NCBI GenBank assembly: GCA_944320105.1
Contig: CALUGA010000005.1
Coordinates: forward strand, 61,853-125,852
Direction: 5' to 3'
DNA length: 64,000 nucleotides
DNA from: an uncultured Prevotella sp.
GTDB lineage: Bacteria > Bacteroidota > Bacteroidia > Bacteroidales > Bacteroidaceae
Made by a program: the position numbers and the translations under genes. The notes under the pieces were generated by a model. The model did not search any database and was not told the origin of the DNA. It saw only the letters and a program-made list of their open reading frames with translations. Positions 8,551-17,318 of the stretch are shown here, piece by piece. Each line of letters starts with the position of its first letter. Positions within the stretch are counted from its first letter, which is position 1.

Positions 8551-8928
8551 CTACTGCTTTTTAAGTCTGTCGAGAAATTCGGTCAGTTCCTCGCGGCTCA
8601 CCTTCTCTTCCTTTACGAGCGTGGACACCACGTTCATGTAAGAGTTGCCGAAGTAGCGGCTAACGAACGTCTCGAACTTGCCCCGCCCGTAGTCCTTCTG
8701 GTCCATGGTGGGGATGTAGAGGTAGCCCCGGCCTTTCATCTGGTGGGTGAGATAGCCTTTCCTTTCGAGCGACTGGAACATCGTGGCGATGGTGTTGATG
8801 TGGGGCTTCGGGTCGGGGTACAGGGCATACACGTCCCTGGGCGTGCAGTTGCCTATCTGCCATATCATCTCCATGACCTCTTCTTCTTTTGCTGTGATTT
8901 TCTTCATTGCTTCTGGTTTTTTAGTCAT
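8551..8928 (-). CDS. BlaI/MecI/CopY-family transcriptional repressor
   Basis: A 125-aa winged-helix repressor: an N-terminal HTH (ITAKEEEVMEMIWQIGNCTP ... HINTIATMFQSLERKGYL), a wing (MKGRGYLYIP) and a C-terminal dimerisation helix (SREELTEFLDRLKKQ). Such repressors bind dyads in their own promoter and are inactivated through the partner M56 peptidase, here immediately downstream. Start is Met1 (8928) or Met8 (8907, MKKITAKEEE, the commoner opening). A -7 box lies about 55 bp upstream. It is the first gene of the probable operon blaI - M56 - lipoprotein - barrel proteins. Confidence 0.9.
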   Translation of the reverse strand: MTKKPEAMKKITAKEEEVMEMIWQIGNCTPRDVYALYPDPKPHINTIATMFQSLERKGYLTHQMKGRGYLYIPTMDQKDYGRGKFETFVSRYFGNSYMNVVSTLVKEEKVSREELTEFLDRLKKQ

Positions 8929-8980
8929 TGACGTTGCGCCCCGGCGGGTCTGCAGCCTCGCGGCGCGCGCTTTTCAACTG

Positions 8981-9011
8981 CAAATATAGTGAAAAGTTTT
9001 GGGGCGGCAAT
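8981..9011 (-). promoter_or_regulatory. Promoter of the BlaI/M56 operon
   Basis: On the minus strand ATTG (9011-9008) is followed by 19 bases and TATATTTG (8988-8981), an exact match to the TAnnTTTG consensus. A BlaI operator would be expected here, but I could not define a convincing dyad. Confidence 0.75.
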
Positions 9012-9038
9012 GGCATTGCCGTGTGTTTAACTATTTTT

Positions 9039-9872
9039 TTAGTTGTTAAGAGACTCGCCTGCCACGCCAGTGGCGCGCCCGGCGTTGGCTATGTAGCTCC
9101 GGGCGTACTCGCGCTTCAGTCCAACGTCCATCACGAAGTCCTTTGGCTCCACGTCGCGGCCCATGCGCTCGCTCTTCTCGGTGCTCTTCTCGTAGACCTT
9201 GACGCCCTTCACGGTGAAGTAGGGCAGGTTTTCGAGCATGAGCTTGTTCTTGCCCTTGAAGAACTCCTTGCCGTTCAGGAGCAGGTAGTCCACCTTGCGG
9301 CCGTTCACGTAGATGGTGCCGTCGTCCTTAAGCTCGGCTCCGGGCATCTGGCGGATGAGCGCGTCGAGCATCGAACCCTCGGGCAGGTTGAACGCCGAGG
9401 CGTCGTAGACGATGGTGTCGCCCCGGTATGCTATCTGCACACGGGTGCCGGTGACCACCACCTCGTCAAGCCCCACGCTCTTGTAAACGCCGCCCCGGCT
9501 GCGCTTCATGAGCAGGCGCGGCACCTCGTAGTACCGCTTGCGGCCCTGCGGGCGCAGTTCGTAGCTGACGAAGGCATCGTCGTAGCCCTCGGCCTCGGCC
9601 TTGATGATGAGCTGCGCGGCCTGCCTCGGCACGTTGAAGCCGAAGTTCGACGTTGTGTTCCACAGCTCGCACGTGTCTGTGGCCACCACTGTTGAGTCGG
9701 CGCGCATCACCGTCACCACGGCCTTTATGCGCGCCTTGGTGAACGAGTCGTACACTCCGCCGGCTATGTATACCGTGCGTTGCTTCTTTTCCTTGGCCGC
9801 CCCGCCTGCCGGCGAGGCGGCCGCGAGGCAGCAGGCCAGTGCCAGTGCTATGGTTGCGAGTGCTCTGTTCAT
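9039..9872 (-). pseudogene. Truncated third copy of the outer-membrane plug/barrel protein
   Basis: Starts at ATG 9872 with the same signal peptide as paralogue 2 (MNRALATIALALACCLAA). It keeps the regulatory-like and plug-like domains with very high identity. Homology stops abruptly after REYARSYIANA (about 9080), 13 unrelated residues follow, then a stop. About 660 residues, the whole barrel, are missing. Roughly 90 bp of upstream leader is also shared with paralogue 2, so the duplication included the 5' flank. It cannot form a barrel; it might make a secreted plug-only fragment or serve as a recombination donor. It faces the same way as, and lies upstream of, the BlaI operon. Confidence 0.8.
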
Positions 9873-10140
9873 GCTCGTTACGGTTGGGTTATGACTGTGG
9901 GCTGCGGCTCCGTATTGCCGGGCAACTATCTCATTATACGCGCGTCGGTGGCCGATGTTAAGTAAATGTTTAAGATAATTTCGCCCCGCGCGCCCCTCGC
10001 GGCATTCTGGGCAAAGGCCGGCGGCACTCCAGGCAAAGGTCTGTGGCTGCCCGAAAATACCCAAATGTTGCTATTGCCGCAATGGGGCGCAACGGTGATG
10101 CAATGCTCGCCATGGCACGTCAAAATACCAAAATCTTGCT
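9873..10140. other. Leader shared with paralogue 2, then xus upstream region
   Basis: No gene. Bases 9873 to about 9965 resemble the leader of paralogue 2 (GCCGGGCAACT.. and TCATATACGCGC-like blocks at 6212-6310), showing that the duplication extends past the coding region. The remainder carries the first copy of a 23-bp repeat (10054-10076) whose second copy abuts the xusA promoter. Confidence 0.6.
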
Positions 10141-10144
10141 ATTG
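10054..10144 (+). promoter_or_regulatory. Pair of 23-bp direct repeats upstream of xusA
   Basis: AAAATACCCAAATGTTGCTA.. at 10054-10076 and AAAATACCAAAATCTTGCTA.. at 10122-10144 agree at 20 of 23 positions. Their starts are 68 bp apart, and the second copy ends exactly at the -33 element of the predicted promoter. Either a local promoter duplication or paired regulator sites; the regulator is unknown. Confidence 0.5.
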
Positions 10145-10172
10145 TGCGCGCAAACAAGTATTGCTACCTTTG
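10141..10172 (+). promoter_or_regulatory. Promoter of the xusABC-like operon
   Basis: ATTG at 10141-10144, 20 bases, then TACCTTTG at 10165-10172 (exact TAnnTTTG). The receptor ATG is 34 bp further on. Iron control is expected for such loci, but I could not identify a Fur box with confidence. Confidence 0.75.
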
Positions 10173-10206
10173 CACTTGCAAACATAACGCCAATATTTGT
10201 GACATT

Positions 10207-12600
10207 ATGCAACAGTATTTCAGGACAACAGCAGCGCTTTTAGTGTTCATCGTGGCAGCCTTTACGGCGGCCCATGCCCACCGTCACCACCGCCACGGCG
10301 AGGTGGCAGGCAAGGTGGTGGCAGCCGACGGGGGCGAGGTCTACGCCACCGTGGTGCTCAAAGGCACGCCCCACGGCAGCGCCACCGCCGCCGACGGAAC
10401 TTACTGCATAAAGGCCCCGGCGGGCCACTACACGCTCGAAGCCTCGGCCTTGGGCTACCGCAAGGCCGTGCGACGGGTGGAGGTGAGGCCGGGCCGGCGG
10501 CTCTCCGTAGACATAAGGCTCACCCCATCGGCCATCGCCCTGGCCGGGGTGCAGGTGGTGTCGTCGGGGGTAGACCGCGTGAAAGGCTCCGCCTACAACG
10601 CCGTGGCCATCGATGCGCGCCCGCTGCACAACTCCACCAAGACCCTGGCCGAAGCCCTGCAGAAGGCTCCGGGGCTGAAGCTGCGCGAGGCAGGGGGCGT
10701 GGGTTCCGACATGAACGTGTCCATCGACGGCTTCAGCGGCAAGCACGTCAAGGTGTTCATCGACGGCGTTCCGCAGGAGGGCGTGGGCAGTTCGTTCGGC
10801 CTTAACAACATCCCGGTGAGCTTCGCCGAGCGCATCGAGGTATACAAGGGCGTGGTGCCGGTGGGCCTTGGGGCCGATGCCATAGGCGGAGTGATAAACA
10901 TCGTGACCAGCAAGCGGCCCCGACGCTGGCACGCCGACGCCTCCTATTCCTATGGCTCGTTCAACACGCACCGCTCGCACGTAAACTTCGGCCAGACCTT
11001 CCGCAGCGGCCTGACCTACGAGGTGACCGCCTTCCAGAACTACTCCGACAACGATTACCGCGTGGACGCGCCCGTTTACAACTTCGAGACCAACTCCATG
11101 AACGCCAAGAAGCTGGAAAGCGTGCGCCGCTTCAACGACACTTACCACAACGAGGCGGTGACAGCTAAGGTGGGAGTGACCGGAAAGCCCTGGGCCGACA
11201 GGCTTATGGTGGGCTTCGGCTACTCGCACGTGTATAAGGAAATACAGACGGGAGTGCGCCAGAAGACTGTCTTCGGCGAGAAGCACCGCCACGGCCACTC
11301 GTTCATGCCGTCGCTGGAGTACTCTAAGCGCAACCTCCTCGTGAAAGGGCTGAGCGCCGTGGCCACGGTGAACTACAACCGCAACAGCACCACCAACGTA
11401 GACACGGCGAGTTACGACTACAACTGGCGGGGCGAGCGGCGGCGAAAGTCGGAGCAAGGGGAGCAGTCGTTGCTGCACTCGCGCGCCGACAACGACAACT
11501 GGAACTCAACCCTAACGCTCACCTACAGGCCCGCCCACGGCCACACGCTCACCCTGAGCAACGTGCTCAACGCCATGAGGCGCACCAACACGTCGCTGCT
11601 TTATGGGCGCGAGGAGACCAACCCCATAGGCAAGCGGACGCGCAAGAACATCGCCGGACTGTCGTACCGGCTAATGCCTGCCGACCGCTGGAACGTGGTG
11701 GCCTTTGCCAAATACTACCGCCTTTACGCCGAAGGCCCCGTGGCCACCGACGAGAATGCCTCCAACTTCGTGAGCCGCAGCCGCACGCTCTCTTCGTGGG
11801 GCTACGGCGCGGCCGCCTCGATGAGGCTGCTGCCGGGGCTGCAGGCCAAGCTGCCTTACGAGAAGGCATACCGCCTGCCCACCACCGAGGAGATGTTCGG
11901 CGACGAAGACCTGGAGACCGGCAGCACCATGATACGCCCCGAGAGCAGCCACAACCTCAACCTCAACCTCAGCTACAAGCTCACGCTTGGCCGCCACTCG
12001 CTCTACGCCGAGGGCGCACTGATATACCGCGACACGCGCGACTACATACAGCGGGCCATAGCCGAGCTGAGCGGCAACCGCGAGGGAGCCTTCTACGAGA
12101 ACTACGGACGCGTGAAGACCACGGGCGGCAACCTCTCCGTGCGCTACTCCTTCGGCCCATGGCTCAGCCTGGGCGGCAGCTTCACACAGATGGACGTGAA
12201 GGACAACGAGCGGCTGATGGTGGGCAGCCAGGGCGTGGCCAACCCCGTCTACGGGGCGCGCATGCCCAACGTTCCATACCGCTTCGCCGACAGCGACGTA
12301 ACCATTGCCTGGCCCGGCCTTGGCGGCGAGGGCAACACCTTGTCAATTACATACGACAACCAGTACACCCACAGCTTCAGCTACTACTCCGAGGGGGTGC
12401 AGGCGGCCAACCGCAGCGACTTCATGGTGCCCACGCAGCTGGCCCACAACCTCTCGGCCACATACAGCATTGCCCGCGGACGGTATAACATATCGGTAGA
12501 ATGCCGCAACTTCACCGGCGAGAAGCTCTACGACAACTTCAGCCTGCAAAAGGCCGGACGAGCCTTCTACGCCAAGGTGCGCGTGAGCTTCGGAGGCTGA
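10207..12600 (+). CDS. xusA: TonB-dependent (xeno)siderophore receptor, XusA-like
   Basis: A 797-aa outer-membrane receptor. ATG 10207 gives a clean signal peptide ([20 protein letters not shown]); the ORF from 10144 would start at the promoter. A His-rich segment ([10 protein letters not shown]) and a carboxypeptidase-regulatory-like domain (residues ~30-115) precede the plug ([34 protein letters not shown]). The barrel ends in ..[12 protein letters not shown] with a terminal aromatic strand. It is followed by a DUF4374 lipoprotein and a PepSY membrane protein, the same order as xusABC of Bacteroides thetaiotaomicron, which imports foreign siderophores such as enterobactin. Assignment rests on synteny and domains. 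Confidence 0.8.
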   Translation: MQQYFRTTAALLVFIVAAFTAAHAHRHHRHGEVAGKVVAADGGEVYATVVLKGTPHGSATAADGTYCIKAPAGHYTLEASALGYRKAVRRVEVRPGRRLSVDIRLTPSAIALAGVQVVSSGVDRVKGSAYNAVAIDARPLHNSTKTLAEALQKAPGLKLREAGGVGSDMNVSIDGFSGKHVKVFIDGVPQEGVGSSFGLNNIPVSFAERIEVYKGVVPVGLGADAIGGVINIVTSKRPRRWHADASYSYGSFNTHRSHVNFGQTFRSGLTYEVTAFQNYSDNDYRVDAPVYNFETNSMNAKKLESVRRFNDTYHNEAVTAKVGVTGKPWADRLMVGFGYSHVYKEIQTGVRQKTVFGEKHRHGHSFMPSLEYSKRNLLVKGLSAVATVNYNRNSTTNVDTASYDYNWRGERRRKSEQGEQSLLHSRADNDNWNSTLTLTYRPAHGHTLTLSNVLNAMRRTNTSLLYGREETNPIGKRTRKNIAGLSYRLMPADRWNVVAFAKYYRLYAEGPVATDENASNFVSRSRTLSSWGYGAAASMRLLPGLQAKLPYEKAYRLPTTEEMFGDEDLETGSTMIRPESSHNLNLNLSYKLTLGRHSLYAEGALIYRDTRDYIQRAIAELSGNREGAFYENYGRVKTTGGNLSVRYSFGPWLSLGGSFTQMDVKDNERLMVGSQGVANPVYGARMPNVPYRFADSDVTIAWPGLGGEGNTLSITYDNQYTHSFSYYSEGVQAANRSDFMVPTQLAHNLSATYSIARGRYNISVECRNFTGEKLYDNFSLQKAGRAFYAKVRVSFGG

Positions 12601-12643
12601 CGGGCGGCATCTTTATGACAAAACAACAAACCACATAACAACA

Positions 12644-14086
12644 ATGATGAAGATTAGCAAAATCCAACTGATTGCCGGCGCAATGGCCTTTGCCGCCGCC
12701 GGAGTGACAACAACATCGTGCTCTGACGACGAAAGCGGAGGAGGCGGCGGAGGTGGAGGCGGAACCGCCAACCCATACGTGATAGCAGCCACCATAAGCG
12801 GCTCCGGCACGCAGACTAACCTGCTCACCTCGGCGCCCGCGCTCAGCGGGGAAATAACCCCCGCAGGGCTTTACAACGAGGGCGCCACCTACTGGGTGTT
12901 CCACACCAACAAGTACCTCTACGCCCTCAACTACCACCAGGGCGAGGCCGGGACCACCTACTCCTACGTGCGCGACGCCGCCACCGGCAACCTGCGGCAG
13001 CGCGACAACGAGTACTTCGTGGCGCGCTTCACCACCTACGGCACTTACGACAACTACATAATGACCACCTCCAGCGGCGAGGGTAGCGCCGACTGGGCCG
13101 ACCCGGTGACGGGATATCGCCCCATGACGCTCAAGATTAACTACCTCGACGTGGTGGCCGAGACGCTCAGCACCAACACCTCCGGCGGCACCGGGGCCGA
13201 CGCCGTGGTGACCGACCGCGACTACATCTGCGAGAACTTCCTCGGCAACGGCGAGTACGTAACGCTCTCGGGCCTCGAACAGCTGGGCCGCAAGGTGTAC
13301 AGCGCGGCGGTGCCAATGGGCCTCTCGCAGTACGGATGCCAGCAGTTCACCGACGAGGAGCGCACGCAGTACCGCTGGGTGCGCCCCGGCTTCGAGGACT
13401 TGGTGAAGACCGAGAGCGGCGGACAGGGCAGCGGCTCGTATGACAAGGACGAGCTGCAGTGGACGCAGTGGCCCGACGAGTGCTGGGTGGCCGTGTTCGC
13501 CGACCATACGCTCAAGGAGAAGAAGCTCATCAAGACCAACCGCATAAGCTACGCCGCAGGCCGCAACAAGTCGCAGTATTACCAGATGATATGGGCCACC
13601 GACGACGGCCGCTACGTCTACGTTATCTCGCCGAGCTACGCCAAGACCATGGCCGACGCGCGCCAGCAGACCACCCTGCCCGCAGGCGTGGTGCGCATTG
13701 ACACGCAGACCGACGAGTTCGACAACTACTACTGCAACCTCGAAGAGCTGTCGGCCAACGGCATACAGCGCAGTTGGTACATAGGCGGCGACAAGTTTCT
13801 CTTCATGATGTACGACGCCCCGATAACCTCATCTGCCAAGAAGGTGAGCCGTCTGGCCGTGTTCAGCGCCGAGGCCAAGACCCTCACCGAGGTGGGCGGA
13901 CTGCCTGCCGACGTCACCGGCTTCGGCTCTACGCCCTACTTCGAGGGCGGCTTTGCCTACGTGTCGGTCAACACCGCGAGCGGCTCGCCAGCCGTGTGGA
14001 AAATCAATCCCGCCACGGCCGCTGCCGAGAAATGCCTGACTGTGAACGGGGCGACCACCCTCACCGCCATAGGGCGCATCCACTGA
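12644..14086 (+). CDS. xusB: DUF4374 surface lipoprotein, XusB-like
   Basis: A 480-aa lipoprotein with lipidated Cys28 ([15 protein letters not shown]). The acidic residues after Cys fit the Bacteroidetes surface-export signal, and a nine-glycine linker follows. The remainder has the repeated Tyr/Asp-rich blades of DUF4374 ([39 protein letters not shown]), consistent with a beta-propeller. In B. thetaiotaomicron XusB binds the ferric siderophore at the surface beside XusA. The gene lies 43 bp after the receptor and 18 bp before the PepSY gene. The start may be the first or second of two tandem ATGs. Confidence 0.8.
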   Translation: MMKISKIQLIAGAMAFAAAGVTTTSCSDDESGGGGGGGGGTANPYVIAATISGSGTQTNLLTSAPALSGEITPAGLYNEGATYWVFHTNKYLYALNYHQGEAGTTYSYVRDAATGNLRQRDNEYFVARFTTYGTYDNYIMTTSSGEGSADWADPVTGYRPMTLKINYLDVVAETLSTNTSGGTGADAVVTDRDYICENFLGNGEYVTLSGLEQLGRKVYSAAVPMGLSQYGCQQFTDEERTQYRWVRPGFEDLVKTESGGQGSGSYDKDELQWTQWPDECWVAVFADHTLKEKKLIKTNRISYAAGRNKSQYYQMIWATDDGRYVYVISPSYAKTMADARQQTTLPAGVVRIDTQTDEFDNYYCNLEELSANGIQRSWYIGGDKFLFMMYDAPITSSAKKVSRLAVFSAEAKTLTEVGGLPADVTGFGSTPYFEGGFAYVSVNTASGSPAVWKINPATAAAEKCLTVNGATTLTAIGRIH

Positions 14087-14104
14087 CCCTTACACCCGCC
14101 ACTA

Positions 14105-15208
14105 ATGAAGAAAGCATTTAGGGCAATCCACCTGTGGCTCTCCGTGCCGCTGGGCCTCGTCATCGCCGTGGTGTGCTTCTCGGGGGCAATGCTCGTGTTC
14201 GAGCAGGAGATTGTTTCCGTTACCCACCGCAGCCTCCTCTTCGTTGACGATGCCCCGGGCCGGCCCCTGCCCCTTGGCGAGCTGATGGCCCGCGCCGGGC
14301 AGAGCCTGCCCCACGGGGCCAAGGCCACGGGCATAACCGTAAGCCAAGACCCGCGCCGGGCCTACCGGGTGAACCTATCCAAGCCGCGCGGCGCAGCCAT
14401 CATCATCGACCAGTACACGGGCCGTGTGCGCGGCATCTACGAGCGGCCGGCCTTCTTCAGGGCCATGTTCGGCCTTCACCGTTGGCTCCTCGACAGCCCC
14501 CGCAGCCGGGGCAGCATGAGCTGGGGCAAGGCGGTGGTGGGCGTGTCGGTCATAATGTTCGTGCTGGCGCTCGTCTCGGGCGCGGCGGCATGGTGGCCGC
14601 GCCGGGGGCAGAGCCTCAGCCGCGCGCTCACCGTAACGGCGCGCCATGGCCGCCACCGCCTGTGGCACAGCCTGCACTGCGCGGGCGGTATGTATGCCGT
14701 GGTGCTGCTGTTGGCCATGTCGCTCACGGGCCTCACGTGGTCGTTCGGGTGGTACAACGCCGCTTTCTACAAGCTCTTTGGCGCAGTGAACGCCGGCAGG
14801 GGCGGCAACGGCCATGGCGGAACGGAGCAAAAAGACAGCCAAGGCTACGCCTCGTGGCAGGCCGCGCTCAACGGGGCCAAGGCCGCCTGCCCCAGCTTCA
14901 GGCAGATTACCGTGGGCCACGGCACGCTGAAGGTAAGCTCGGCGCGCTACGGCAACACCCGCGCCACCGACTCTTACACCTTCTGCCCATCCACGGGCCG
15001 ACTGCTAAAGGCCAAGCTTTATGCCGACGCTGCGCGGCAGAACAAGATAAGGGGCTGGATATATTCGGTACACGTAGGCTCGTTTGGCGGCCTCGCCACG
15101 CGCCTGCTGTGGTTCGTGGCCGCCCTGCTCGGCACCGCGCTGCCCCTCACGGGCTACTACCTCTGGTACAAGCGCACCCGCAGGCGGCGGCAGGCGAAGC
15201 AGACATGA
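14105..15208 (+). CDS. xusC: PepSY-associated inner-membrane protein, XusC-like
   Basis: A 367-aa protein with four predicted helices: residues ~10-32 (HLWLSVPLGLVIAVVCFSGA), ~145-165, ~198-218, and near the C-terminus before YYLWYKRTRRRRQ. Histidines around the membrane segments (AIHLWL, GLHRWL, HSLHCAGG, SVHVG) and periplasmic PepSY-like parts are typical of PepSY_TM proteins thought to reduce or release iron from siderophores. It is the third gene of the xusABC-like operon. The reductase role is inferred from the family. Confidence 0.78.
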   Translation: MKKAFRAIHLWLSVPLGLVIAVVCFSGAMLVFEQEIVSVTHRSLLFVDDAPGRPLPLGELMARAGQSLPHGAKATGITVSQDPRRAYRVNLSKPRGAAIIIDQYTGRVRGIYERPAFFRAMFGLHRWLLDSPRSRGSMSWGKAVVGVSVIMFVLALVSGAAAWWPRRGQSLSRALTVTARHGRHRLWHSLHCAGGMYAVVLLLAMSLTGLTWSFGWYNAAFYKLFGAVNAGRGGNGHGGTEQKDSQGYASWQAALNGAKAACPSFRQITVGHGTLKVSSARYGNTRATDSYTFCPSTGRLLKAKLYADAARQNKIRGWIYSVHVGSFGGLATRLLWFVAALLGTALPLTGYYLWYKRTRRRRQAKQT

Positions 15209-15225
15209 GGCCAGGCCGAGCATCG

Positions 15226-15450
15226 TTTAAACCCAAATCGCATTAGAATCCAAAACGATTCCATTCCATTGCCGTGCAGATTGGCTGTCGCCTTTGTCGA
15301 TGGCGCTATTGTAGAGACGATGTGCACATCGTCTCTACGTCGAGACAAAGCGGCAGGCAAGATGTCGGCAAGAGGATGGAAGCGTTTGGAAAGCCGACCA
15401 CTGGCACAAAAACATGTGTTAGGCGGTCTAATGACCGATTTGGGTTTAAT
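15226..15450. mobile_element. MITE-like long imperfect palindrome downstream of xusC
   Basis: The termini TTTAAACCCAAATCG.CATTAG (15227-15248) and CTAATGACCGATTTGGGTTTAA (about 15429-15450) are inverted copies. Within them ACGATTCCATTCCATTGCCG and CTTTGTCGA pair with right-arm GGCAAGAGGATGGAAGCGTT and CGAGACAAAG. The apex (15311-15338) is a perfect 28-bp palindrome GTAGAGACG...CGTCTCTAC. The right arm is about 27 bp longer. No ORF is supported. This looks like a non-autonomous inverted-repeat element or a long RNA hairpin. Confidence 0.7.
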
Positions 15451-15514
15451 GCGTGAATTGACTTTTGAGATGCGGTGAATCGCGCTCGGCGCAGGCGCTT
15501 CTCTTTCCATTCCC

Positions 15515-15810
15515 CGGGTCGCAGACCCGGCCACAGACGGCGGCGGGTTGCAAACCCGCCGCAACGTGGGTGTCTGCGTGGCAGTTTCTGTGGGTGTCTG
15601 CGCAGTTTCTGTGGGTGTCTGCGTGGCAGTTTCTGTGGGTGTCTGCGCAGTTTCTGTGGGTGTTTGCGTAGTCACATGGGTGTTTGCGTGGCAGTTTCGG
15701 TTGGTGTTTGCGCAGGAGTTTCCCACGTGCCATCCATGTATCTCCCACGTTCAGGCGGGTTTGTAACCCGCCTGCGTCCTGTTGCGGGTTTGCAACCCGC
15801 GTCAGCACAG
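15515..15810. repeat. Palindrome plus minisatellite repeat, locus A
   Basis: Order: CCCGGGTCGCAGACCCGG, GCGGGTTGCAAACCCGC, then a 21/24-bp minisatellite based on GGGTGTCTGCGTGGCAGTTT (15571-15730), then GCGGGTTTGTAACCCGC and GCGGGTTTGCAACCCGC. Palindromes flank the tandem repeats on both sides. The frames open across it are a by-product of 3n-long repeats and are not called as genes. The same plan recurs near 33, 35 and 59.6 kb. Confidence 0.85.
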
Positions 15811-15825
15811 AATGATGACCAATTG

Positions 15826-15950
15826 CAGAACAGGCCGTTTGGCGTTCCCAAACGGCCTGTTTTGGCCTCTAAAACGGGCTGTTTCGCAATGCAAAACGGC
15901 ACGTTTTGCAAAGCCACTGAGAATCAATGGGTTACGAGGCGGGCGGAAAG
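15826..15950. repeat. 22-bp-unit repeat cluster at 15.9 kb
   Basis: About four spaced units of the AACGGCCTGTTTTGGC / AACGGGCTGTTTCGCAATGC / AACGGCACGTTTTGC type with a step near 22 bp, ending in CACTGAGAATCAATGGGTTA. It directly adjoins locus A and lies beyond the 3' end of the minus-strand gene at 16.0 kb. Confidence 0.8.
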
Positions 15951-16012
15951 TGGGGCGGAAGAGCCATGAAACCCAGCCCCGCGAGGCATAGTGAAGGGGC
16001 GCAGCGGTGGCC

Positions 16013-17278
16013 TCAGTCGAGCGGCATGAAGCGGTAGCGGGTGCGCGCGCCGGTGCTCGTGGCGAAGCGCAGGCACACGGGGCGGTGCTTGTCGAGGGCG
16101 GCGTTGATGGCCCGGGGGTCGGGCTGCGCCTCGTTGCCGCCAATGAGCAGCGTGGCCTTGCCCCGCTTCAGGGCGTAGGTGATGTCGCTTAGGGTAGGCT
16201 CGTCGTAGCTCGGCTTTGTCCACTCCTGCTTGCCCCTTATGGCCCACACCTCCACCTTGCCGTCGCCCATGGGGCGGTGAAGCTCCACGGTGCTGCCCGC
16301 CTTGGCGGCTGCCTGCAAGGCGGATGAGAGCGCCTTTTCGTCGTATAGAGTCTCGGCCGGCTCGCCGTCGATGGTGGCGTGGCAGCCCATGGCCAGCTGC
16401 CGCTCTATCGTTCCGGCCACGGGGTCGCGCACGTCGAGCGTGTCGGCTATTATCCTCACCGTATCCTTCACTGCCCCGAGCCTGCGCATGGCAGGCTCGG
16501 CCCCTGGGCGCCACATGCCGAGTATGCTGTCGCCCACCACGTACTTAACGCCGAAGCGGCCGGTGGCTACGCGCACTTTAACGCGGTCGCCCGCGTGGAT
16601 TTTGTTGAAGTAGGCCTTGTTATGGTTATAGTCGGTTACTTTCACTGTATATTCCGTGCTGCCATCGATGCCAAGGTGGAGTGTGGCGTAGTGAACTATA
16701 TCTGATTGCATGTGGCCATTAAACACGCTTGCCACGGACAAGTATTTGGTTTCCGTAGGCGCGTCATCGTATCGATTTAGCCAATAAAAAGTGCCGAGGA
16801 TGCCATGTGTACCGAAAACGATCACGAGGAAAGACTTGCAAGCGGCATGGTATGCCGTGCTTCCACGTTTGGGCGGGGCTGCCTCTTCGCTGTTGAGCAA
16901 CTGTAGCTCGCGCTCCTTGCGCTTGGAGCGGGTATCGAAGAATAATATGGTGGCAAAGAGCATCGCCATTATCGGTATAGTGCGGAAGCCAAGGTACGTA
17001 AATGTCTGCAAGATAACCGTTACGCCATTTATATCCGAAAAAGGCGGCATATAATTCTGCGCGAAAAAAAAACTGACAGCGAAACAACCAAACATCAACG
17101 CCACTATAAGCAATGCGCCAAGCACGGCGAGGCACCCCATAGCCTCGTTCTTGACCTTGCCAGCCACAAACTTGGCTCCATCTGTAACGTTGTCCGGCTC
17201 GCCGGCAAAGTGCCTCAGCCTGCGCTTATATCCCTTAAGCTCTTCCTTGATGTTTCCAAGAATATCATTTTCCTCCAC
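16013..17278 (-). CDS. Conserved-looking membrane protein of unknown function
   Basis: A 421-aa protein I cannot assign. Helices lie at residues ~45-75, ~87-113 and ~149-168, the second followed by a charged patch (DTRSKRKERELQLL). The C-terminal ~230 residues are soluble and beta-rich; one segment (AGDRVKVRVATGRFGVKYVV) resembles a small beta-barrel. Two internal stretches look similar: a cyto/periplasmic VELHRPMGDGKVEVWAIRG and later VCLRFATSTGARTRYRF. It starts 40 bp after argB on the same strand, so it may be the last gene of the topA-aroK-speA-argB run. Coding is supported by codon use and the full-length frame. Confidence 0.65.
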   Translation of the reverse strand: MEENDILGNIKEELKGYKRRLRHFAGEPDNVTDGAKFVAGKVKNEAMGCLAVLGALLIVALMFGCFAVSFFFAQNYMPPFSDINGVTVILQTFTYLGFRTIPIMAMLFATILFFDTRSKRKERELQLLNSEEAAPPKRGSTAYHAACKSFLVIVFGTHGILGTFYWLNRYDDAPTETKYLSVASVFNGHMQSDIVHYATLHLGIDGSTEYTVKVTDYNHNKAYFNKIHAGDRVKVRVATGRFGVKYVVGDSILGMWRPGAEPAMRRLGAVKDTVRIIADTLDVRDPVAGTIERQLAMGCHATIDGEPAETLYDEKALSSALQAAAKAGSTVELHRPMGDGKVEVWAIRGKQEWTKPSYDEPTLSDITYALKRGKATLLIGGNEAQPDPRAINAALDKHRPVCLRFATSTGARTRYRFMPLD

Positions 17279-17318
17279 TTTCCCTTGCTTTTAATTGTTG
17301 AAAACTGGTTGCCTGGCC

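Noticed and set aside
6956-8928. Beta-lactam resistance operon
   Set aside because: BlaI and M56 proteins are present, but no beta-lactamase or PBP2a gene adjoins and the M56 C-terminus is not a penicillin-binding domain.
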